Counted from the first letter of the stretch, positions 46,557-57,498 are shown. The stretch: DNA of 64,000 nucleotides from Pantoea cypripedii (GCF_002095535.1 NZ_MLJI01000001.1:1601832-1665831); one strand, 5' to 3'. The notes: generated by a model from the letters alone, not told the origin. Made by a program: numbers and translations.

Positions 46557-46629
46557 GGTCTTGCTCCTGTAAAGTCAGTCGGGGATAAGCCAACTGAGTC
46601 AGCATAGGGTAATTTCATTGTTGATTTCA

Positions 46630-46656
46630 CTATCGGCAGAAAAACAGGGTTCTTTA
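46630..46656 (-). promoter_or_regulatory. Sigma-28 (FliA) promoter of flgM–flgN
   Basis: On the minus strand TAAAGAAC (46656–46649) and GCCGATAG (46637–46630) are separated by 11 bases, matching the TAAAGTTT-N11-GCCGATAA pattern at nearly every key base. It starts at the 3' end of flgA, 74 bases before the flgM start. Confidence 0.9.
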
Positions 46657-46661
46657 GCGCT

Positions 46662-47321
46662 TTATAGCGATATAAGAATATTCCCATCCTCGCCAACCCG
46701 ACCGCTGACGACCTGACCATTTCCCATGCGTACCCGCACCATCTGCGCAGTGGTCGCATTATTCAGTGCACGACCCTCACTGCTGGCATCAAAACCATTA
46801 CCGCTGGCAACCACCAGCACATTTTGCCCGGCTTTCACCCGCCACGGCAGGCGCACCATGGTGGCGGTGACCGGCTGACCTGGCGTGATGTCACGCATCA
46901 CAATGGCATCACTGACGCTCTCCGCACTGAACAGGGTGCGTGCCGGCAGGGAATCGAGCCGTCCGGATTGCAGACGGAAATCACTGGCACTGACGCTGGT
47001 ACCCCGCATCAACTGATGATTTGCCACCAGATATTGCCCGGTAACCTGCACCTGAACCTGTAAATAGCGCCGGTTCTGTCCGCAATTGGTGGCGATGCTC
47101 ATATTACCCCACTGACGGCTATTGCCGGGTAACAGAAACTGCGGCGCATCACAGGCTGGCCACTGCTCTTTTGGCGTGCGAATCACCACATTGATGCCTG
47201 CCGCGTGCTGCGGATCGCGCGCCTTGAAGAATTGCGTCAATTGCGCATCAAGCTGCGCGGCATGACCAGGCAATGCCAGCACCAGTAAAAGTGAGGACAG
47301 TAAGGTTGGAAATCTGCGCAT
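46662..47321 (-). CDS. flgA: Flagellar P-ring assembly chaperone FlgA
   Basis: A 219-residue periplasmic protein with a signal peptide ([21 protein letters not shown]). The C-terminal SAF/antifreeze-like domain is [47 protein letters not shown]. It helps FlgI form the P ring around the rod. ATG 47321 has GGAGG six bases before it; the GTG at 47324 is less likely. Divergent from flgB across a 154-base region that should hold the FlhDC-controlled promoters. Confidence 0.95.
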   Translation of the reverse strand: MRRFPTLLSSLLLVLALPGHAAQLDAQLTQFFKARDPQHAAGINVVIRTPKEQWPACDAPQFLLPGNSRQWGNMSIATNCGQNRRYLQVQVQVTGQYLVANHQLMRGTSVSASDFRLQSGRLDSLPARTLFSAESVSDAIVMRDITPGQPVTATMVRLPWRVKAGQNVLVVASGNGFDASSEGRALNNATTAQMVRVRMGNGQVVSGRVGEDGNILISL

Positions 47322-47475
47322 CACACGCCTCCTGACTGAAGATGGCCCTGAGTCTACTCCTCGCGCGAAAAATTCAATGTCAAAAATAGCCCGTGTTTTT
47401 GGCGCTATTCAGACGATAGCCCTTGCTTTTACCCAATTAAGCTGTCAGCTCGAAATTCTCATTCGCGGAGGAAGC

Positions 47476-47889
47476 ATGCTCGACAAACTCGATGCCGCGC
47501 TGCGATTTGGTACAGAAGCCCTCAACCTGCGGGCGGAGCGTCAGGAAATCCTGGCATCCAACATTGCCAACGCCGATACCCCAGGCTACCAGGCCCGGGA
47601 TATCGACTTTGCCAGCCAGCTCAGCAAGGTGATGGAAAATGGTCGCGCTGATGGCAGCAGTCTGGCGCTGAATGTGACATCGGCACGTCACATTGAAGCC
47701 CAGAGCAACGCACAGCCATCAATGGACCTGCTGTACCGCATTCCCGATCAGCCTGCCGCGGATGGCAACACCGTGGATATGGACCGGGAGCGTACGCAGT
47801 TCGCCGATAACAGCCTGAAATATCAAACCGATCTCACCCTCATCAGTAGCCAAATTAAAGGCATGATGAGCGTTCTGCAGGGGCAATAA
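47476..47889 (+). CDS. flgB: Flagellar proximal rod protein FlgB
   Basis: A 137-residue rod protein. [44 protein letters not shown] carries the rod/hook family N-terminal motif ([11 protein letters not shown]), and the C-terminal helix ends in [16 protein letters not shown]. First gene of the flgB–L set. ATG 47476 has CGGAGGAAG directly ahead, whereas the open frame to 47377 has no such site. Confidence 0.96.
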   Translation: MLDKLDAALRFGTEALNLRAERQEILASNIANADTPGYQARDIDFASQLSKVMENGRADGSSLALNVTSARHIEAQSNAQPSMDLLYRIPDQPAADGNTVDMDRERTQFADNSLKYQTDLTLISSQIKGMMSVLQGQ

Positions 47890-47891
47890 GT

Positions 47892-48296
47892 ATGGCATTG
47901 CTAAATATTTTTGATATCGCCGGGTCGGCTATGACGGCGCAATCGCAGCGCCTGAACGTCAGCGCCAGTAACCTGGCCAACGCCGACAGCGTCACCGGGC
48001 CGGATGGTCAGCCCTATGTGGCGAAACAGGTGATATTCCAGACGGATGCCGCTCCGGGTATGGCTACCGGTGGCGTGAAAGTGGCCGGCGTGGTGAACGA
48101 TCCTTCCCCGGCGAAATTGGTGTACGACCCGGGCAATCCGATGGCCGACCAGAAAGGTTACGTCAAGATGCCCAATGTGGACGTGGTGGCCGAGACCGTG
48201 AACACCATGTCAGCTTCACGTAGCTATCAGGCCAACGTTGAGGTTCTGAACACCGTGAAATCAATGATGATGAAAACGCTGACTATGGGTCAGTAA
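47892..48296 (+). CDS. flgC: Flagellar proximal rod protein FlgC
   Basis: A 134-residue rod protein with the N-terminal motif [19 protein letters not shown] and C-terminal [36 protein letters not shown], typical of FlgC. It follows flgB by 2 bases. Confidence 0.97.
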   Translation: MALLNIFDIAGSAMTAQSQRLNVSASNLANADSVTGPDGQPYVAKQVIFQTDAAPGMATGGVKVAGVVNDPSPAKLVYDPGNPMADQKGYVKMPNVDVVAETVNTMSASRSYQANVEVLNTVKSMMMKTLTMGQ

Positions 48297-48308
48297 CGGA
48301 GAAACACA

Positions 48309-48980
48309 ATGGGTATCGCGGTAGGCGTTAACGAAAATCTGGACCCCACAGTCCTCAGCTCCTCCAGTAGCAGCACCGGTAACAGTGCGCAGGATTTACA
48401 GAACCAGTTTCTGACCATGCTGGTGACGCAGTTACAGAACCAGGACCCGACCAACCCGATGGATAACAGCCAGCTCACCACACAGCTGGCACAGATCAAC
48501 ACCCTGAGCGGCATTGAAAAACTCAATACCACACTGGGTTCCATCTCCGGGCAGATCAGCACCAGTCAGAGCCTGCAAAGCTCCACGCTGATTGGTCATG
48601 GCGTGATGGTGGATGGCAGCCAGATCCTGGTGGGCAGCGGGACAACCACGCCGTTTGGTGTGTCACTGACCACGGCTTCAACCGCCACCACCGCCACCAT
48701 TAAAGATTCAAGTGGTGCCACGGTACGTACCATTGACCTGGGTGCGCTGTCTTCCGGCGTTCACACCTTCTCATGGGATGGCACCTTGACCGATGGCTCT
48801 ACGGCACCGGACGGCAAATATACCGTTTCCATTGCCGCTAGCAATGGCAGCACCCAACTGGTGGCTCAGCCGCTGAATTACGCCTACGTCAGTGGCGTCA
48901 GCACAACGGATGACACCGCAACACTGGACCTCGGCACCATGGGGACCGCGACCCTTGATGATGTTCGTCAGATCCTCTGA
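48309..48980 (+). CDS. flgD: Flagellar hook cap/scaffold protein FlgD
   Basis: A 223-residue protein that caps the growing hook and guides FlgE assembly. It has an N-terminal export region, the conserved DLQNQFLTMLVTQLQNQDPTNPMDNSQLTTQLAQINTLSGIEKLN (~28–72), and C-terminal Ig/FlgD tudor-like domains with YTVSIAASNGS. The Ser/Thr-rich middle is variable, as usual. Confidence 0.96.
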   Translation: MGIAVGVNENLDPTVLSSSSSSTGNSAQDLQNQFLTMLVTQLQNQDPTNPMDNSQLTTQLAQINTLSGIEKLNTTLGSISGQISTSQSLQSSTLIGHGVMVDGSQILVGSGTTTPFGVSLTTASTATTATIKDSSGATVRTIDLGALSSGVHTFSWDGTLTDGSTAPDGKYTVSIAASNGSTQLVAQPLNYAYVSGVSTTDDTATLDLGTMGTATLDDVRQIL

Positions 48981-49006
48981 TAAACCTGTAACCAGGAGCA
49001 ATTAAT

Positions 49007-50227
49007 ATGTCTTTTTCCCAAGCGGTGAGCGGCCTGGGTGCTGCTTCCAGTAACCTTGACGTGATTGGTAACAACATCGCCAACTCTGCCACAGCGGGCT
49101 TTAAATCCAGTACCATCGCCTTTGCCGACATGTTTGCCGGTTCTAACGTGGGCCTGGGTACCAAGGTGGCGGCGGTGATCCAGAACTTCAACGACGGTAC
49201 CACCACCACCACCAGCCGTGGTCTGGATGTGGCGCTGAGCGGCAACGGTTTCTTCCGTATGACCGACAGCAGCGGTGCGGTGTACTACTCACGCAACGGT
49301 CAGTTCACCCTGGATGAAAACCGTAATCTGGTGAATACCCAGGGCCTGTTCGTGACTGGCTATCCGGCGAGCGGTTCACCGGCAACGATTCAGACCGGTG
49401 CTAACCCGGTGGCGCTGAGCATTCCTACCACGCAGATGTCAGCAAAAGCCACCACCACCGCAACGCAGGTGGCGAACCTTAACTCCACCAGCACCACGCC
49501 GACCGTCACCACTTTTGACGCGTCCAACGTCGACAGCTACAACGCCAAAAGCACCATGACGGTATACGACTCGCAGGGTAACGATCACACCCTCGATATG
49601 TACTACGTCAAAACCGGTGATAATGCCTGGACCGTGCACGCAATTGACTCCACCACTGGCACTTCAGCGGGTGATTTTGATCTGACCTTTGATACCAGCG
49701 GTAACCTCACCAGCGTGGGTGGCGTAACCGGTGCGACCACGGTGGCACTGAGCATTAATGGCTCCAACGGTGCTGCGGCCGCGCAGAGCATCACCCTGAG
49801 CATGCAGGGCAGCCTGCAGCAGAACACCGGCACCACCACCTTCGGCAACCCGACTCAGGATGGCTATGCGCCGGGCGACCTGACCACCTACACCATCAAC
49901 GACGACGGCACCATCACCGGGACTTACTCGAACCAGCAAACTCAGCTGCTGGGACAGATTGTGTTATCCAGCTTTTCCAACCCGGAAGGTTTGCAGTCAG
50001 AAGGTGACAACGTCTGGAGCGCCACCAGCTCTTCAGGTCAGGCTGCGAATGGTACCGCCGGTACCGGTACTTTTGGTTCGCTGACTGCGGGCGCGCTGGA
50101 AGCCTCTAACGTGGATCTGAGTAAAGAACTGGTAAATATGATCGTCGCACAGCGTAACTATCAGGCGAACGCGCAGACCATCAAAACCCAGGACCAGATC
50201 CTCAACACCCTGGTCAACTTACGTTAA
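49007..50227 (+). CDS. flgE: Flagellar hook protein FlgE
   Basis: A 406-residue hook protein. The N-terminal helix FSQAVSGLGAASSNLDVIGNNIANSATAGFKSST and C-terminal LEASNVDLSKELVNMIVAQRNYQANAQTIKTQDQILNTLVNLR are the conserved D0 parts. The surface-exposed middle is rich in Thr and Ser. The length is close to that of E. coli and Salmonella FlgE. AGGAG precedes ATG 49007. Confidence 0.97.
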   Translation: MSFSQAVSGLGAASSNLDVIGNNIANSATAGFKSSTIAFADMFAGSNVGLGTKVAAVIQNFNDGTTTTTSRGLDVALSGNGFFRMTDSSGAVYYSRNGQFTLDENRNLVNTQGLFVTGYPASGSPATIQTGANPVALSIPTTQMSAKATTTATQVANLNSTSTTPTVTTFDASNVDSYNAKSTMTVYDSQGNDHTLDMYYVKTGDNAWTVHAIDSTTGTSAGDFDLTFDTSGNLTSVGGVTGATTVALSINGSNGAAAAQSITLSMQGSLQQNTGTTTFGNPTQDGYAPGDLTTYTINDDGTITGTYSNQQTQLLGQIVLSSFSNPEGLQSEGDNVWSATSSSGQAANGTAGTGTFGSLTAGALEASNVDLSKELVNMIVAQRNYQANAQTIKTQDQILNTLVNLR

Positions 50228-50247
50228 TTCACTAACGGGATTGCATT

Positions 50248-51006
50248 ATGGATCACGCGATATATACCGCGATGGGAGCCGCCAGCCAGACGCTGGAGCA
50301 GCAGTCCGTCACGGCCAGCAACCTCGCCAACGCCTCCACCCCGGGTTTTCGTGCCCAGCTGGAAGCCTACCGCGCGGTGCCGGTCAATGGCTGGTCGCTG
50401 CCGACGCGTACCCTGGTGACGGCCTCTACACCGGGTGCCGATATGACTGCAGGGGCGATGGACAATACCGGTCGCGCGCTCGACGTGGCGGTGCAGCAGG
50501 ACGGCTGGCTGGCGGTACGCACCGCCGACGGCAGCGAAGCCTATACCCGCAACGGCAACATTCAAATCAGTTCCACTGGCATCCTGACAATCCAGGGCAA
50601 TCCCGTGATGGGCGATGGCGGGCCGATTGCGGTCCCGCAGGGCGCAGAGCTGACTATCGCAACGGATGGCACCATCACCTCGCGTAACCCAGGTGATGCT
50701 CCCAATGCGACGGTACAGATTGGTCGCCTGAAGCTGGTCACCGCCACCGGCCAGGAGCTGCAACGCAGTGACGACGGCATGTTCCGTCCCACGGCACAAA
50801 CCCAGGCAACACGCGGGGCGGCACTGGCAGAAGACACCACGGTGCAGGTATCACCCGGGGTTCTTGAGGGCAGTAACGTTAAACCCGTGGAAACCATGGT
50901 CGATATGATCGCCAACGCCCGGCGTTTTGAGATGCAGATGAAGGTCATCTCCAACGTCGATGAAAACGAACAAAAAGCCAACCAGCTGCTCAACATGAGC
51001 AGTTAA
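50248..51006 (+). CDS. flgF: Flagellar proximal rod protein FlgF
   Basis: A 252-residue rod protein: [37 protein letters not shown] at the N-terminus and [46 protein letters not shown] at the C-terminus. Start ATG 50248 follows an ACGGGA-type site. It lies 16 bases before flgG. Confidence 0.96.
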   Translation: MDHAIYTAMGAASQTLEQQSVTASNLANASTPGFRAQLEAYRAVPVNGWSLPTRTLVTASTPGADMTAGAMDNTGRALDVAVQQDGWLAVRTADGSEAYTRNGNIQISSTGILTIQGNPVMGDGGPIAVPQGAELTIATDGTITSRNPGDAPNATVQIGRLKLVTATGQELQRSDDGMFRPTAQTQATRGAALAEDTTVQVSPGVLEGSNVKPVETMVDMIANARRFEMQMKVISNVDENEQKANQLLNMSS

Positions 51007-51022
51007 GGCCGAGGATAAAACA

Positions 51023-51805
51023 ATGATTCGTTCTTTATGGATTGCGAAAACCGGCCTTGACGCCCAGCAAACCAACATGGACGTCATCGCCAACAACCTG
51101 GCGAACGTCAGCACCAACGGCTTTAAGCGTTCGCGTGCGGTATTTGAAGACCTGATGTATCAGACCGTACGTCAGCCAGGTACGCAGTCATCCGAACAAA
51201 CCACCTTACCGTCGGGCATGCAGATCGGTACCGGTGTGCGTCCGGTGACCACTGAGCGTCTGCATACCCAGGGCAACCTGTCGCAGACCAGCAACTCAAA
51301 AGACCTGGCAATCAATGGTCAGGGCTACTTTGAAGTGCAGATGCCGGACGGCACCTCGGCTTACACCCGTGATGGTTCATTCCAGGTGGATCAGAACGGT
51401 CAGCTGGTGACCAACGCCGGTTATCCGGTACAGCCGGGCATCACCATTCCGGCTAACGCCACCGCCATTACGGTTTCACGCGATGGCGTGGTGGATGTGA
51501 CGGTGCAGGGGCAGACCAACCCGACACAGGTAGGCCAGTTGACGCTCAGCACCTTTATGAACGATGCCGGTCTCGACAGCCTGGGTGAAAACCTCTACCA
51601 GGAAACACAGGCGTCAGGCGCGCCGACCCAAAGTACGCCGGGTCAGAACGGTGCCGGTCTGCTGTATCAGGGCTATGTGGAAACCTCAAACGTTAACGTG
51701 GCGGAAGAACTGGTGTCGATGATTCAGACGCAGCGTGCTTATGAGATCAACAGCAAAGCGGTCAGCACCTCCGATCAGATGCTGCAGAAGTTAACCCAGT
51801 TATAA
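51023..51805 (+). CDS. flgG: Flagellar distal rod protein FlgG
   Basis: A 260-residue distal rod protein of exactly the usual length. It starts [47 protein letters not shown] and ends [41 protein letters not shown]. It forms the outer part of the rod that passes through the P and L rings. Confidence 0.97.
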   Translation: MIRSLWIAKTGLDAQQTNMDVIANNLANVSTNGFKRSRAVFEDLMYQTVRQPGTQSSEQTTLPSGMQIGTGVRPVTTERLHTQGNLSQTSNSKDLAINGQGYFEVQMPDGTSAYTRDGSFQVDQNGQLVTNAGYPVQPGITIPANATAITVSRDGVVDVTVQGQTNPTQVGQLTLSTFMNDAGLDSLGENLYQETQASGAPTQSTPGQNGAGLLYQGYVETSNVNVAEELVSMIQTQRAYEINSKAVSTSDQMLQKLTQL

Positions 51806-51819
51806 ATCTGGTGTCTTTG

Positions 51820-51836
51820 GGCCAGCCTGGCTGGCC
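51820..51836. other. Hairpin between flgG and flgH
   Basis: GGCCAGCC and GGCTGGCC flank a single T, giving a near-perfect palindrome in the 62-base gap between the two genes. No T-tract follows, so it is more likely an mRNA processing or stability element than a full terminator. Confidence 0.4.
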
Positions 51837-51867
51837 TGATTAAGAACATGAATAAGGTCAGAACCCC

Positions 51868-52578
51868 GTGGCGAAGCAAGTGATTCTCAAGCCTGGTCAT
51901 TGGTTGGTAGCGTTATCGCTGCTGACATTAAACGGTTGTGCGCTGGTCCCACGCACACCACTGGTACAAGGCTCGACAACGGCAGAGCCAACGCCTTCTG
52001 CGCCGCCAGTGGTCAATGGTTCGATTTTCCAGGGTGTTGCGCCGCTTAACTATGGTTATCAGCCACTGTTTGAAGATCGCCGCCCACGTAATATTGGCGA
52101 CACCCTGACGATTACCTTGCAGGAAAACGTCAGCGCCAGCAAAAGCTCTTCGGCGAATGCCAGCCGCGATGGCAGTGGCAGCTTTGGCCTGACCACGGTA
52201 CCTACCGGGTTGAATGGTCTGGTCGGCGCGAGCGGCGAGAAAGTCGGTCTCGACGGCGAAGGCAAAAACGACTTTACCGGCAAAGGGGGCGCAACCGCCA
52301 ACAACACCTTTACCGGCACCATCACCGTCACCGTTAATCAGGTATTGTCGAACGGCAACCTGCGTGTGGTGGGTGAGAAGCAGATCGAAATTAATCAGGG
52401 AACCGAATTTATTCGTTTCTCCGGTGTGGTTAACCCCCGCACCATCAGCGCCAGCAACGCGGTGCTGTCAACCGCTGTGGCCGATGCACGTATTGAGTAC
52501 GTCGGTAATGGTTATATCAATGAGGCGCAGACCATGGGTTGGTTCCAGCGCTTCTTCCTGAACATCTCGCCGATGTAA
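51868..52578 (+). CDS. flgH: Flagellar L-ring protein FlgH
   Basis: A 236-residue outer-membrane lipoprotein forming the L ring. It has a signal peptide with lipobox LTLNGC, and the conserved [36 protein letters not shown] and [56 protein letters not shown]. The start is GTG at 51868; an ATG 19 bases upstream is out of frame. Confidence 0.95.
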   Translation: MAKQVILKPGHWLVALSLLTLNGCALVPRTPLVQGSTTAEPTPSAPPVVNGSIFQGVAPLNYGYQPLFEDRRPRNIGDTLTITLQENVSASKSSSANASRDGSGSFGLTTVPTGLNGLVGASGEKVGLDGEGKNDFTGKGGATANNTFTGTITVTVNQVLSNGNLRVVGEKQIEINQGTEFIRFSGVVNPRTISASNAVLSTAVADARIEYVGNGYINEAQTMGWFQRFFLNISPM

Positions 52579-52587
52579 GAGGTTACG

Positions 52588-53694
52588 ATGAAAATGAACA
52601 CTCTGCTGCGTCTGGGCCTGGGCATGCTGCTCGGTTTCAGCCTTATTGCGCATGCTGACCGCATCCGCGATCTGACCACCGTGCAGGGCGTGCGCGACAA
52701 CCAGCTGATTGGCTATGGCTTAGTGGTGGGACTGGACGGTACCGGTGACCAGACCACGCAAACGCCGTTTACCACGCAAACCGTCAGCAACATGCTGTCA
52801 CAGCTGGGGATCACCGTACCGACCGGCACCAATATGCAGCTGAAAAATGTCGCGGCGGTGATGGTCACCTCGTCACTGCCTGCCTTCGCGCGCCAGGGAC
52901 AAACCATTGATGTGGTGGTGTCGTCACTGGGTAACGCCAAAAGCCTGCGCGGCGGTACGCTGCTGATGACGCCGATGAAAGGCGTTGATAACCAGGTGTA
53001 TGCGCTGGCGCAGGGTAACATTCTGGTGGGCGGTGCCGGTGCGGCGGCTGGCGGCAGCAGCGTGCAGGTCAACCAGCTTAATGGTGGCCGCATTACCGGT
53101 GGGGCCACGGTGGAGCGTGAACTGCAAAGCAATTTTGGCAGCCAGAGCACCATCAACCTGCAACTCAACAACGAAGATTTCACCATGGCACAGCGCATCT
53201 CGGATGCCATCAACCGGGGTGGCTACGGCTACGCTCAGGCGCTGGATGCCCGTACCGTGCAGATTCGGGTGTCGCCGAACAACAGTTCTCAAGTCCGTCT
53301 GCTGGCCGATATCCAGAACCTTGACGTTTCCGTCCCGCTGGAAGATGCCAAAGTGATCATCAACTCACGTACCGGTTCGGTTGTGATGAACCGCGAAGTT
53401 ACGCTGAGCACCTGTGCGGTGGCGCAGGGCAATCTGTCAGTGACGGTCAATCAGCAGCAGAACGTCAGCCAGCCGAATACGCCGCTGGCCGGTGGGCAGA
53501 CGGTAGCCACCACCCAGACGCAGATCGATATGCGCCAGAGTGGCGGGGCACTGCAACACGTCAACGCCAGCGCCAACCTCAACAGCGTGGTGCGTGCGCT
53601 TAACGCGCTGGGTGCGACACCGATTGATCTGATGTCGATTCTGCAATCCATGCAGAGTGCGGGCTGCCTGCGCGCCAAACTGGAAATTATCTGA
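52588..53694 (+). CDS. flgI: Flagellar P-ring protein FlgI
   Basis: A 368-residue periplasmic protein forming the P ring in the peptidoglycan layer. A signal peptide ends IAHA, then [52 protein letters not shown], and the protein ends [12 protein letters not shown]. Two cysteines (in STCAVAQG and SAGCLRA) probably form the disulfide known for FlgI. Its stop overlaps the flgJ start (TGATG). Confidence 0.97.
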   Translation: MKMNTLLRLGLGMLLGFSLIAHADRIRDLTTVQGVRDNQLIGYGLVVGLDGTGDQTTQTPFTTQTVSNMLSQLGITVPTGTNMQLKNVAAVMVTSSLPAFARQGQTIDVVVSSLGNAKSLRGGTLLMTPMKGVDNQVYALAQGNILVGGAGAAAGGSSVQVNQLNGGRITGGATVERELQSNFGSQSTINLQLNNEDFTMAQRISDAINRGGYGYAQALDARTVQIRVSPNNSSQVRLLADIQNLDVSVPLEDAKVIINSRTGSVVMNREVTLSTCAVAQGNLSVTVNQQQNVSQPNTPLAGGQTVATTQTQIDMRQSGGALQHVNASANLNSVVRALNALGATPIDLMSILQSMQSAGCLRAKLEII

Positions 53695-54635
53695 TGAGTG
53701 ATACGCAATCGCTGATGAATGCGGCTTACGACAGCCGCTCGCTCAATGACCTGAAACGTGAGGCCAGCCTCGATCCGAAAGGTAAGGCTTTACAGGTTGC
53801 GAAACAGGTTGAGGGGATGTTCGTGCAGATGATGCTGAAAAGTATGCGTGAGGCGCTGCCGCAGGATGGCCTGCTGAGCAACGATCAAACGCGTCTTTAT
53901 ACCTCAATGTACGATCAGCAGATTGCGCAGGAAATGGGGAAACGCGGCCTTGGCCTGGCGGATACCATCGTTAAACAGATGCAACCCGCGCAGGAACCGG
54001 ATGAAAGCGCCGGTACGGTGCCAATGAAGCTGGATAACAGCTTTATTGTCAGCGCCATGGCTCCGCTCCAGCTGGAGCAAATGGTACGCAAGGCGGTGCC
54101 ACGTTTGCCGGTGTCGCCGGGCAATTTGTCTGGCGACAGCAGCGACTTCATCGCTCAGCTGGCGCAGCCCGCCAAAGTGGCGAGTGACGAGAGCGGCATC
54201 CCACACCATCTGATTCTGGCGCAGGCTGCGCTGGAGTCCGGCTGGGGTCAGCGTCAGATCCTGACGCGTGATGGTAAGCCGAGTTACAACGTGTTTGGCA
54301 TCAAGGCCAGCGGTGACTGGAAAGGTGAAACCACCGACATCATGACCACCGAATACGACCATGGCGAAGCGAAAAAAGTGCGCGCCAGCTTCCGCGTCTA
54401 TGGCTCCTATCTCGAAGCACTGACTGACTACGTCAAACTGCTCTCCAGCAATCCACGCTATGCGGCGGTGGCGAATGCTCAGACCGCGGAGCAGGGTGCA
54501 CAAGCTTTACAGGCTGCCGGTTACGCCACTGACCCGAAATATGCCCAAAAATTGGTGGGAATGATCCAGCAATTCAAAAACATGGGCGAAAAAGTAGTGA
54601 AGGCCTACAGCCAGGATTTAACCAATTTGTTCTGA
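53694..54635 (+). CDS. flgJ: Flagellar rod cap / peptidoglycan hydrolase FlgJ
   Basis: A 313-residue two-part protein. The N-terminal rod-cap domain (~1–100: KQVEGMFVQMMLKSMREALPQDGL) is followed by a glucosaminidase domain (~150–305) with LILAQAALESGWGQRQI carrying the catalytic Glu. It opens peptidoglycan so that the rod can pass. Typical length; starts within the flgI stop codon. Confidence 0.96.
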   Translation: MSDTQSLMNAAYDSRSLNDLKREASLDPKGKALQVAKQVEGMFVQMMLKSMREALPQDGLLSNDQTRLYTSMYDQQIAQEMGKRGLGLADTIVKQMQPAQEPDESAGTVPMKLDNSFIVSAMAPLQLEQMVRKAVPRLPVSPGNLSGDSSDFIAQLAQPAKVASDESGIPHHLILAQAALESGWGQRQILTRDGKPSYNVFGIKASGDWKGETTDIMTTEYDHGEAKKVRASFRVYGSYLEALTDYVKLLSSNPRYAAVANAQTAEQGAQALQAAGYATDPKYAQKLVGMIQQFKNMGEKVVKAYSQDLTNLF

Positions 54636-54645
54636 TTTTTTTGCC

Positions 54646-54672
54646 TCAAGTTTCACTTAAGCACGCCGATAA
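54646..54672 (+). promoter_or_regulatory. Sigma-28 (FliA) promoter of flgK–flgL
   Basis: TCAAGTTT (54646–54653) and GCCGATAA (54665–54672) are 11 bases apart; the -10 box is a perfect match and the -35 differs at one base from the enteric FliA consensus. It lies 85 bases before flgK. Confidence 0.92.
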
Positions 54673-54756
54673 CCTTCATAGACCCTGGGCGTCCTGACGC
54701 CCTGGTAACCGCACTGATGACAGCCAGCCCGGTGAACGGGAAATTAAGGAACCGAG

Positions 54757-56403
54757 ATGTCCAGTATAATCAACTCAGCGATGAGCGGGCTGAGCGCCGC
54801 ACAGGCCGCATTAAGTACCACCAGTAACAACATCAGTAACTACACCGTGGCAGGTTACACCCGTCAGACCACCATCCTGGGACAGGCGAACAGTACCCTG
54901 AGCGGGAGCAGCTATTATGGCAACGGTGTCAATGTGACCGGTGTACAGCGTGAGTATGATCAATTCATCACCGCGCAGCTGCGTAGTGCCAGTGCCACCT
55001 ATCAGGCGGCCAACACGCAATATTCTCAGGTTTCGAATATCGACGATTTGTTGTCAACCTCGTCAACCAGCCTGTCCGATTCGCTGCAAAGTTTCTTTAC
55101 TAACGTACAGAACGTGGTCAGCAATGCTAACGATCCTTCTGCACGTCAGTCGCTGCTGAGTTATGCCCAGGGGCTGGTAAACCAGTTCCAGTCCACCTCG
55201 CAATACCTGACTAACATGCAGAGCAGCGTCAACACCGATGTCACCTCCAGCGTTGACCAGATCAATACTTACACCAGCCAAATTGCCGATCTGAATACCC
55301 AGATTGCCAAGCTGACCACCGGTGGCGGTTCGGCACCGAATGACCTGCTCGATCAGCGCGATCAACTGGTCAATAGCCTGAATGATATCGTTGGCGTTAG
55401 CGTTTCCCAGCAGGATGGCAGCTACATCGTCTCCATGGGCAGCACCACCCTGGTCAATGGCAAAAACACCACAACGCTGGTGGCGATGCCGTCCACCAGC
55501 GATCCGTCACGTATCACCGTCGGTTATGTCGATAAGCTGGCGGGCAACGTAGAAATTCCTGAGAAAACCCTGACAACCGGTTCGCTTGGTGGCCTGCTGG
55601 CGTTTCGTACCCAGGACCTGGACACCGCGCAGAACCAACTGGGCCAACTGGCGGCAGCGTTTACCACCAGTTTCAACGCCGTACAGACAGCCGGTTACGA
55701 CAGTAACGGGGATCAGGGGACTGACTTTTTCACCATCGGCAGCCCTGAAGTGTTGAGCAACACCAAAAACACCTCCAGCGCCACCGTGACAGCCGCCTGG
55801 ACTGATACCAGTGCCCTGAAAGCCTCGAATTACACTGTAAGCTATGACGGCAGCAACTGGTCGGTAACGCGTAACTCGGACAACGTCAGCGTCACCCCGA
55901 CGCAGGGAACCGATGCCAGTGGCAATACCACGCTGAGTTTCGATGGTATGCAACTGACGGTAAGCGGCACGCCAGCGGCCAAAGACAGTTTCCTGGTCAA
56001 GCCGGTGCAGAACGTGATTGGCGGTATGTCTGTTGCCATCACCGATGAATCACAAATTGCCGCTGCGGGGACTGCCGACGGTGGTGAAAGTGATAACACC
56101 AACGCCCAGAAAATGATGGATTTGCAGGATGCCAATCTGGTGAATGGTAACGCCACGCTGACTCAGGCTTACGCCAGCCTGGTAAGTACCGTGGGTAACA
56201 AAACCAGCAACCTGGAAACCAAAAGCACCACCCAGGAAAACGTGGTGAACCAGCTGAGCGATCGTCAGCAGTCAATCTCAGGCGTTAACCTCGATGAGGA
56301 ATACGCCAACCTGACCAAATATCAGCAATATTACACTGCCAACGCGCAGGTGCTACAAACTGCCAGCACCATCTTTGATGCGCTGATCAGCAGTATCAGC
56401 TAA
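54757..56403 (+). CDS. flgK: Flagellar hook–filament junction protein FlgK (HAP1)
   Basis: A 548-residue hook-associated protein. MSSIINSAMSGLSAAQAALSTTSNNISNYTVAGYTRQTTIL is at the N-terminus and EEYANLTKYQQYYTANAQVLQTASTIFDALISSIS at the C-terminus, the latter acting as the export chaperone-binding and assembly helix. It joins the hook to FlgL and the filament. Late-class expression is indicated by the sigma-28 promoter ahead. Confidence 0.97.
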   Translation: MSSIINSAMSGLSAAQAALSTTSNNISNYTVAGYTRQTTILGQANSTLSGSSYYGNGVNVTGVQREYDQFITAQLRSASATYQAANTQYSQVSNIDDLLSTSSTSLSDSLQSFFTNVQNVVSNANDPSARQSLLSYAQGLVNQFQSTSQYLTNMQSSVNTDVTSSVDQINTYTSQIADLNTQIAKLTTGGGSAPNDLLDQRDQLVNSLNDIVGVSVSQQDGSYIVSMGSTTLVNGKNTTTLVAMPSTSDPSRITVGYVDKLAGNVEIPEKTLTTGSLGGLLAFRTQDLDTAQNQLGQLAAAFTTSFNAVQTAGYDSNGDQGTDFFTIGSPEVLSNTKNTSSATVTAAWTDTSALKASNYTVSYDGSNWSVTRNSDNVSVTPTQGTDASGNTTLSFDGMQLTVSGTPAAKDSFLVKPVQNVIGGMSVAITDESQIAAAGTADGGESDNTNAQKMMDLQDANLVNGNATLTQAYASLVSTVGNKTSNLETKSTTQENVVNQLSDRQQSISGVNLDEEYANLTKYQQYYTANAQVLQTASTIFDALISSIS

Positions 56404-56425
56404 GCAGAAAAGAGGATAAATAACC

Positions 56426-57388
56426 ATGCGTCTTAGCACGAATATGATTTTCAACCAGCAGGTGCGCGGTATTACAGATTCGCAATCCTCCTGGCTTAAA
56501 GTGGGTGAGCAGCTTTCCAGTGGCCGCCGCGTCAGTAATCCGTCTGATGATCCGATCGCCGCCTCACGCGCGGTGGTGCTGTCGCAATCACAGGCGAAAA
56601 GCACCCAATACGCGACAGCACGTAGCTTTGCGAACCAAAGCCTGGCTATGGAAGAAAACACGCTGTCCAGCGTGACCAGCAGCATTCAGGATGCGCAGAC
56701 CCTGATTGTTCAGGGTTCAACGGGTACGCTGAGTGATGATGACCGTGCCTCGATCGCGACCGAACTGGAAGGGATCCGCTCGCAGTTACTGGGACAGGCC
56801 AATGCGAAGGACGGTAACGGCAACTATATCTTTGCTGGCTATAAAACTGATACCGCGCCTTTTTCTGATACCGGCACCGGCGTCACCTATGTCGGCGGTA
56901 CCCAGGCGATCACCCAAAAAGTGGACGACAGCCGTACCATGGCGGTAGGCAACACCGGTTCCTCGGTGTTTATGTCGATTACCAGCAACGCCAAAGCAGA
57001 GCCGGATGGCAGTGCCAGCGAAACTAACCTGTTCAATATGCTCGACAGCGCCATTGCGGCCCTGAAAGTGCCGCAGGATAACGCTGACGATGCCACCAAA
57101 CAGACCTTCCAGGACGCCATGGACAAGACCAACCGTGGCCTGAGCAACTCGCTCAACAACGTGCTTTCGGTGCGTTCTGCCATCGGGACCCAGATGGATG
57201 AACTGGACAAGCTGGATTCACAGGGTGATGACCGCGATACCATTATGGCATCACAGATGAGTGACCTGGTGGATGTGGATTACACCTCAGCCATCTCCAG
57301 CTATACCATGCAACAAACGGCTTTGCAGGCGTCCTATACCGTGTTTACCCAGATGTCGAAGATGTCACTGTTCCAGATTAACTCGTAA
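56426..57388 (+). CDS. flgL: Flagellar hook–filament junction protein FlgL (HAP3)
   Basis: A 320-residue flagellin-like protein. MRLSTNMIFNQQVRGITDSQSSWLKVGEQLSSGRRVSNPSDDPIAASRAV matches the N-terminal D0/D1 and SYTMQQTALQASYTVFTQMSKMSLFQINS the C-terminus. It is the last gene of the set and is followed by a terminator. Co-transcribed with flgK, 22 bases away. Confidence 0.96.
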   Translation: MRLSTNMIFNQQVRGITDSQSSWLKVGEQLSSGRRVSNPSDDPIAASRAVVLSQSQAKSTQYATARSFANQSLAMEENTLSSVTSSIQDAQTLIVQGSTGTLSDDDRASIATELEGIRSQLLGQANAKDGNGNYIFAGYKTDTAPFSDTGTGVTYVGGTQAITQKVDDSRTMAVGNTGSSVFMSITSNAKAEPDGSASETNLFNMLDSAIAALKVPQDNADDATKQTFQDAMDKTNRGLSNSLNNVLSVRSAIGTQMDELDKLDSQGDDRDTIMASQMSDLVDVDYTSAISSYTMQQTALQASYTVFTQMSKMSLFQINS

Positions 57389-57435
57389 CTGACCTGAAAA
57401 TTTGAGCGTACTTAAACCGGGTGCGCTTGCTTTTT

Positions 57436-57468
57436 CCCACTGCCCTCCGGGGCTGTGGGATTTTTTTT
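57436..57468 (+). terminator. Terminator of flgKL
   Basis: CCCAC-T-GCCC pairs with GGGC-T-GTGGG around TCCG; a run of eight T follows, 48 bases after flgL. Confidence 0.9.
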
Positions 57469-57498
57469 GCCGGTAATTCTTGCTGAACACCAGGCAAT

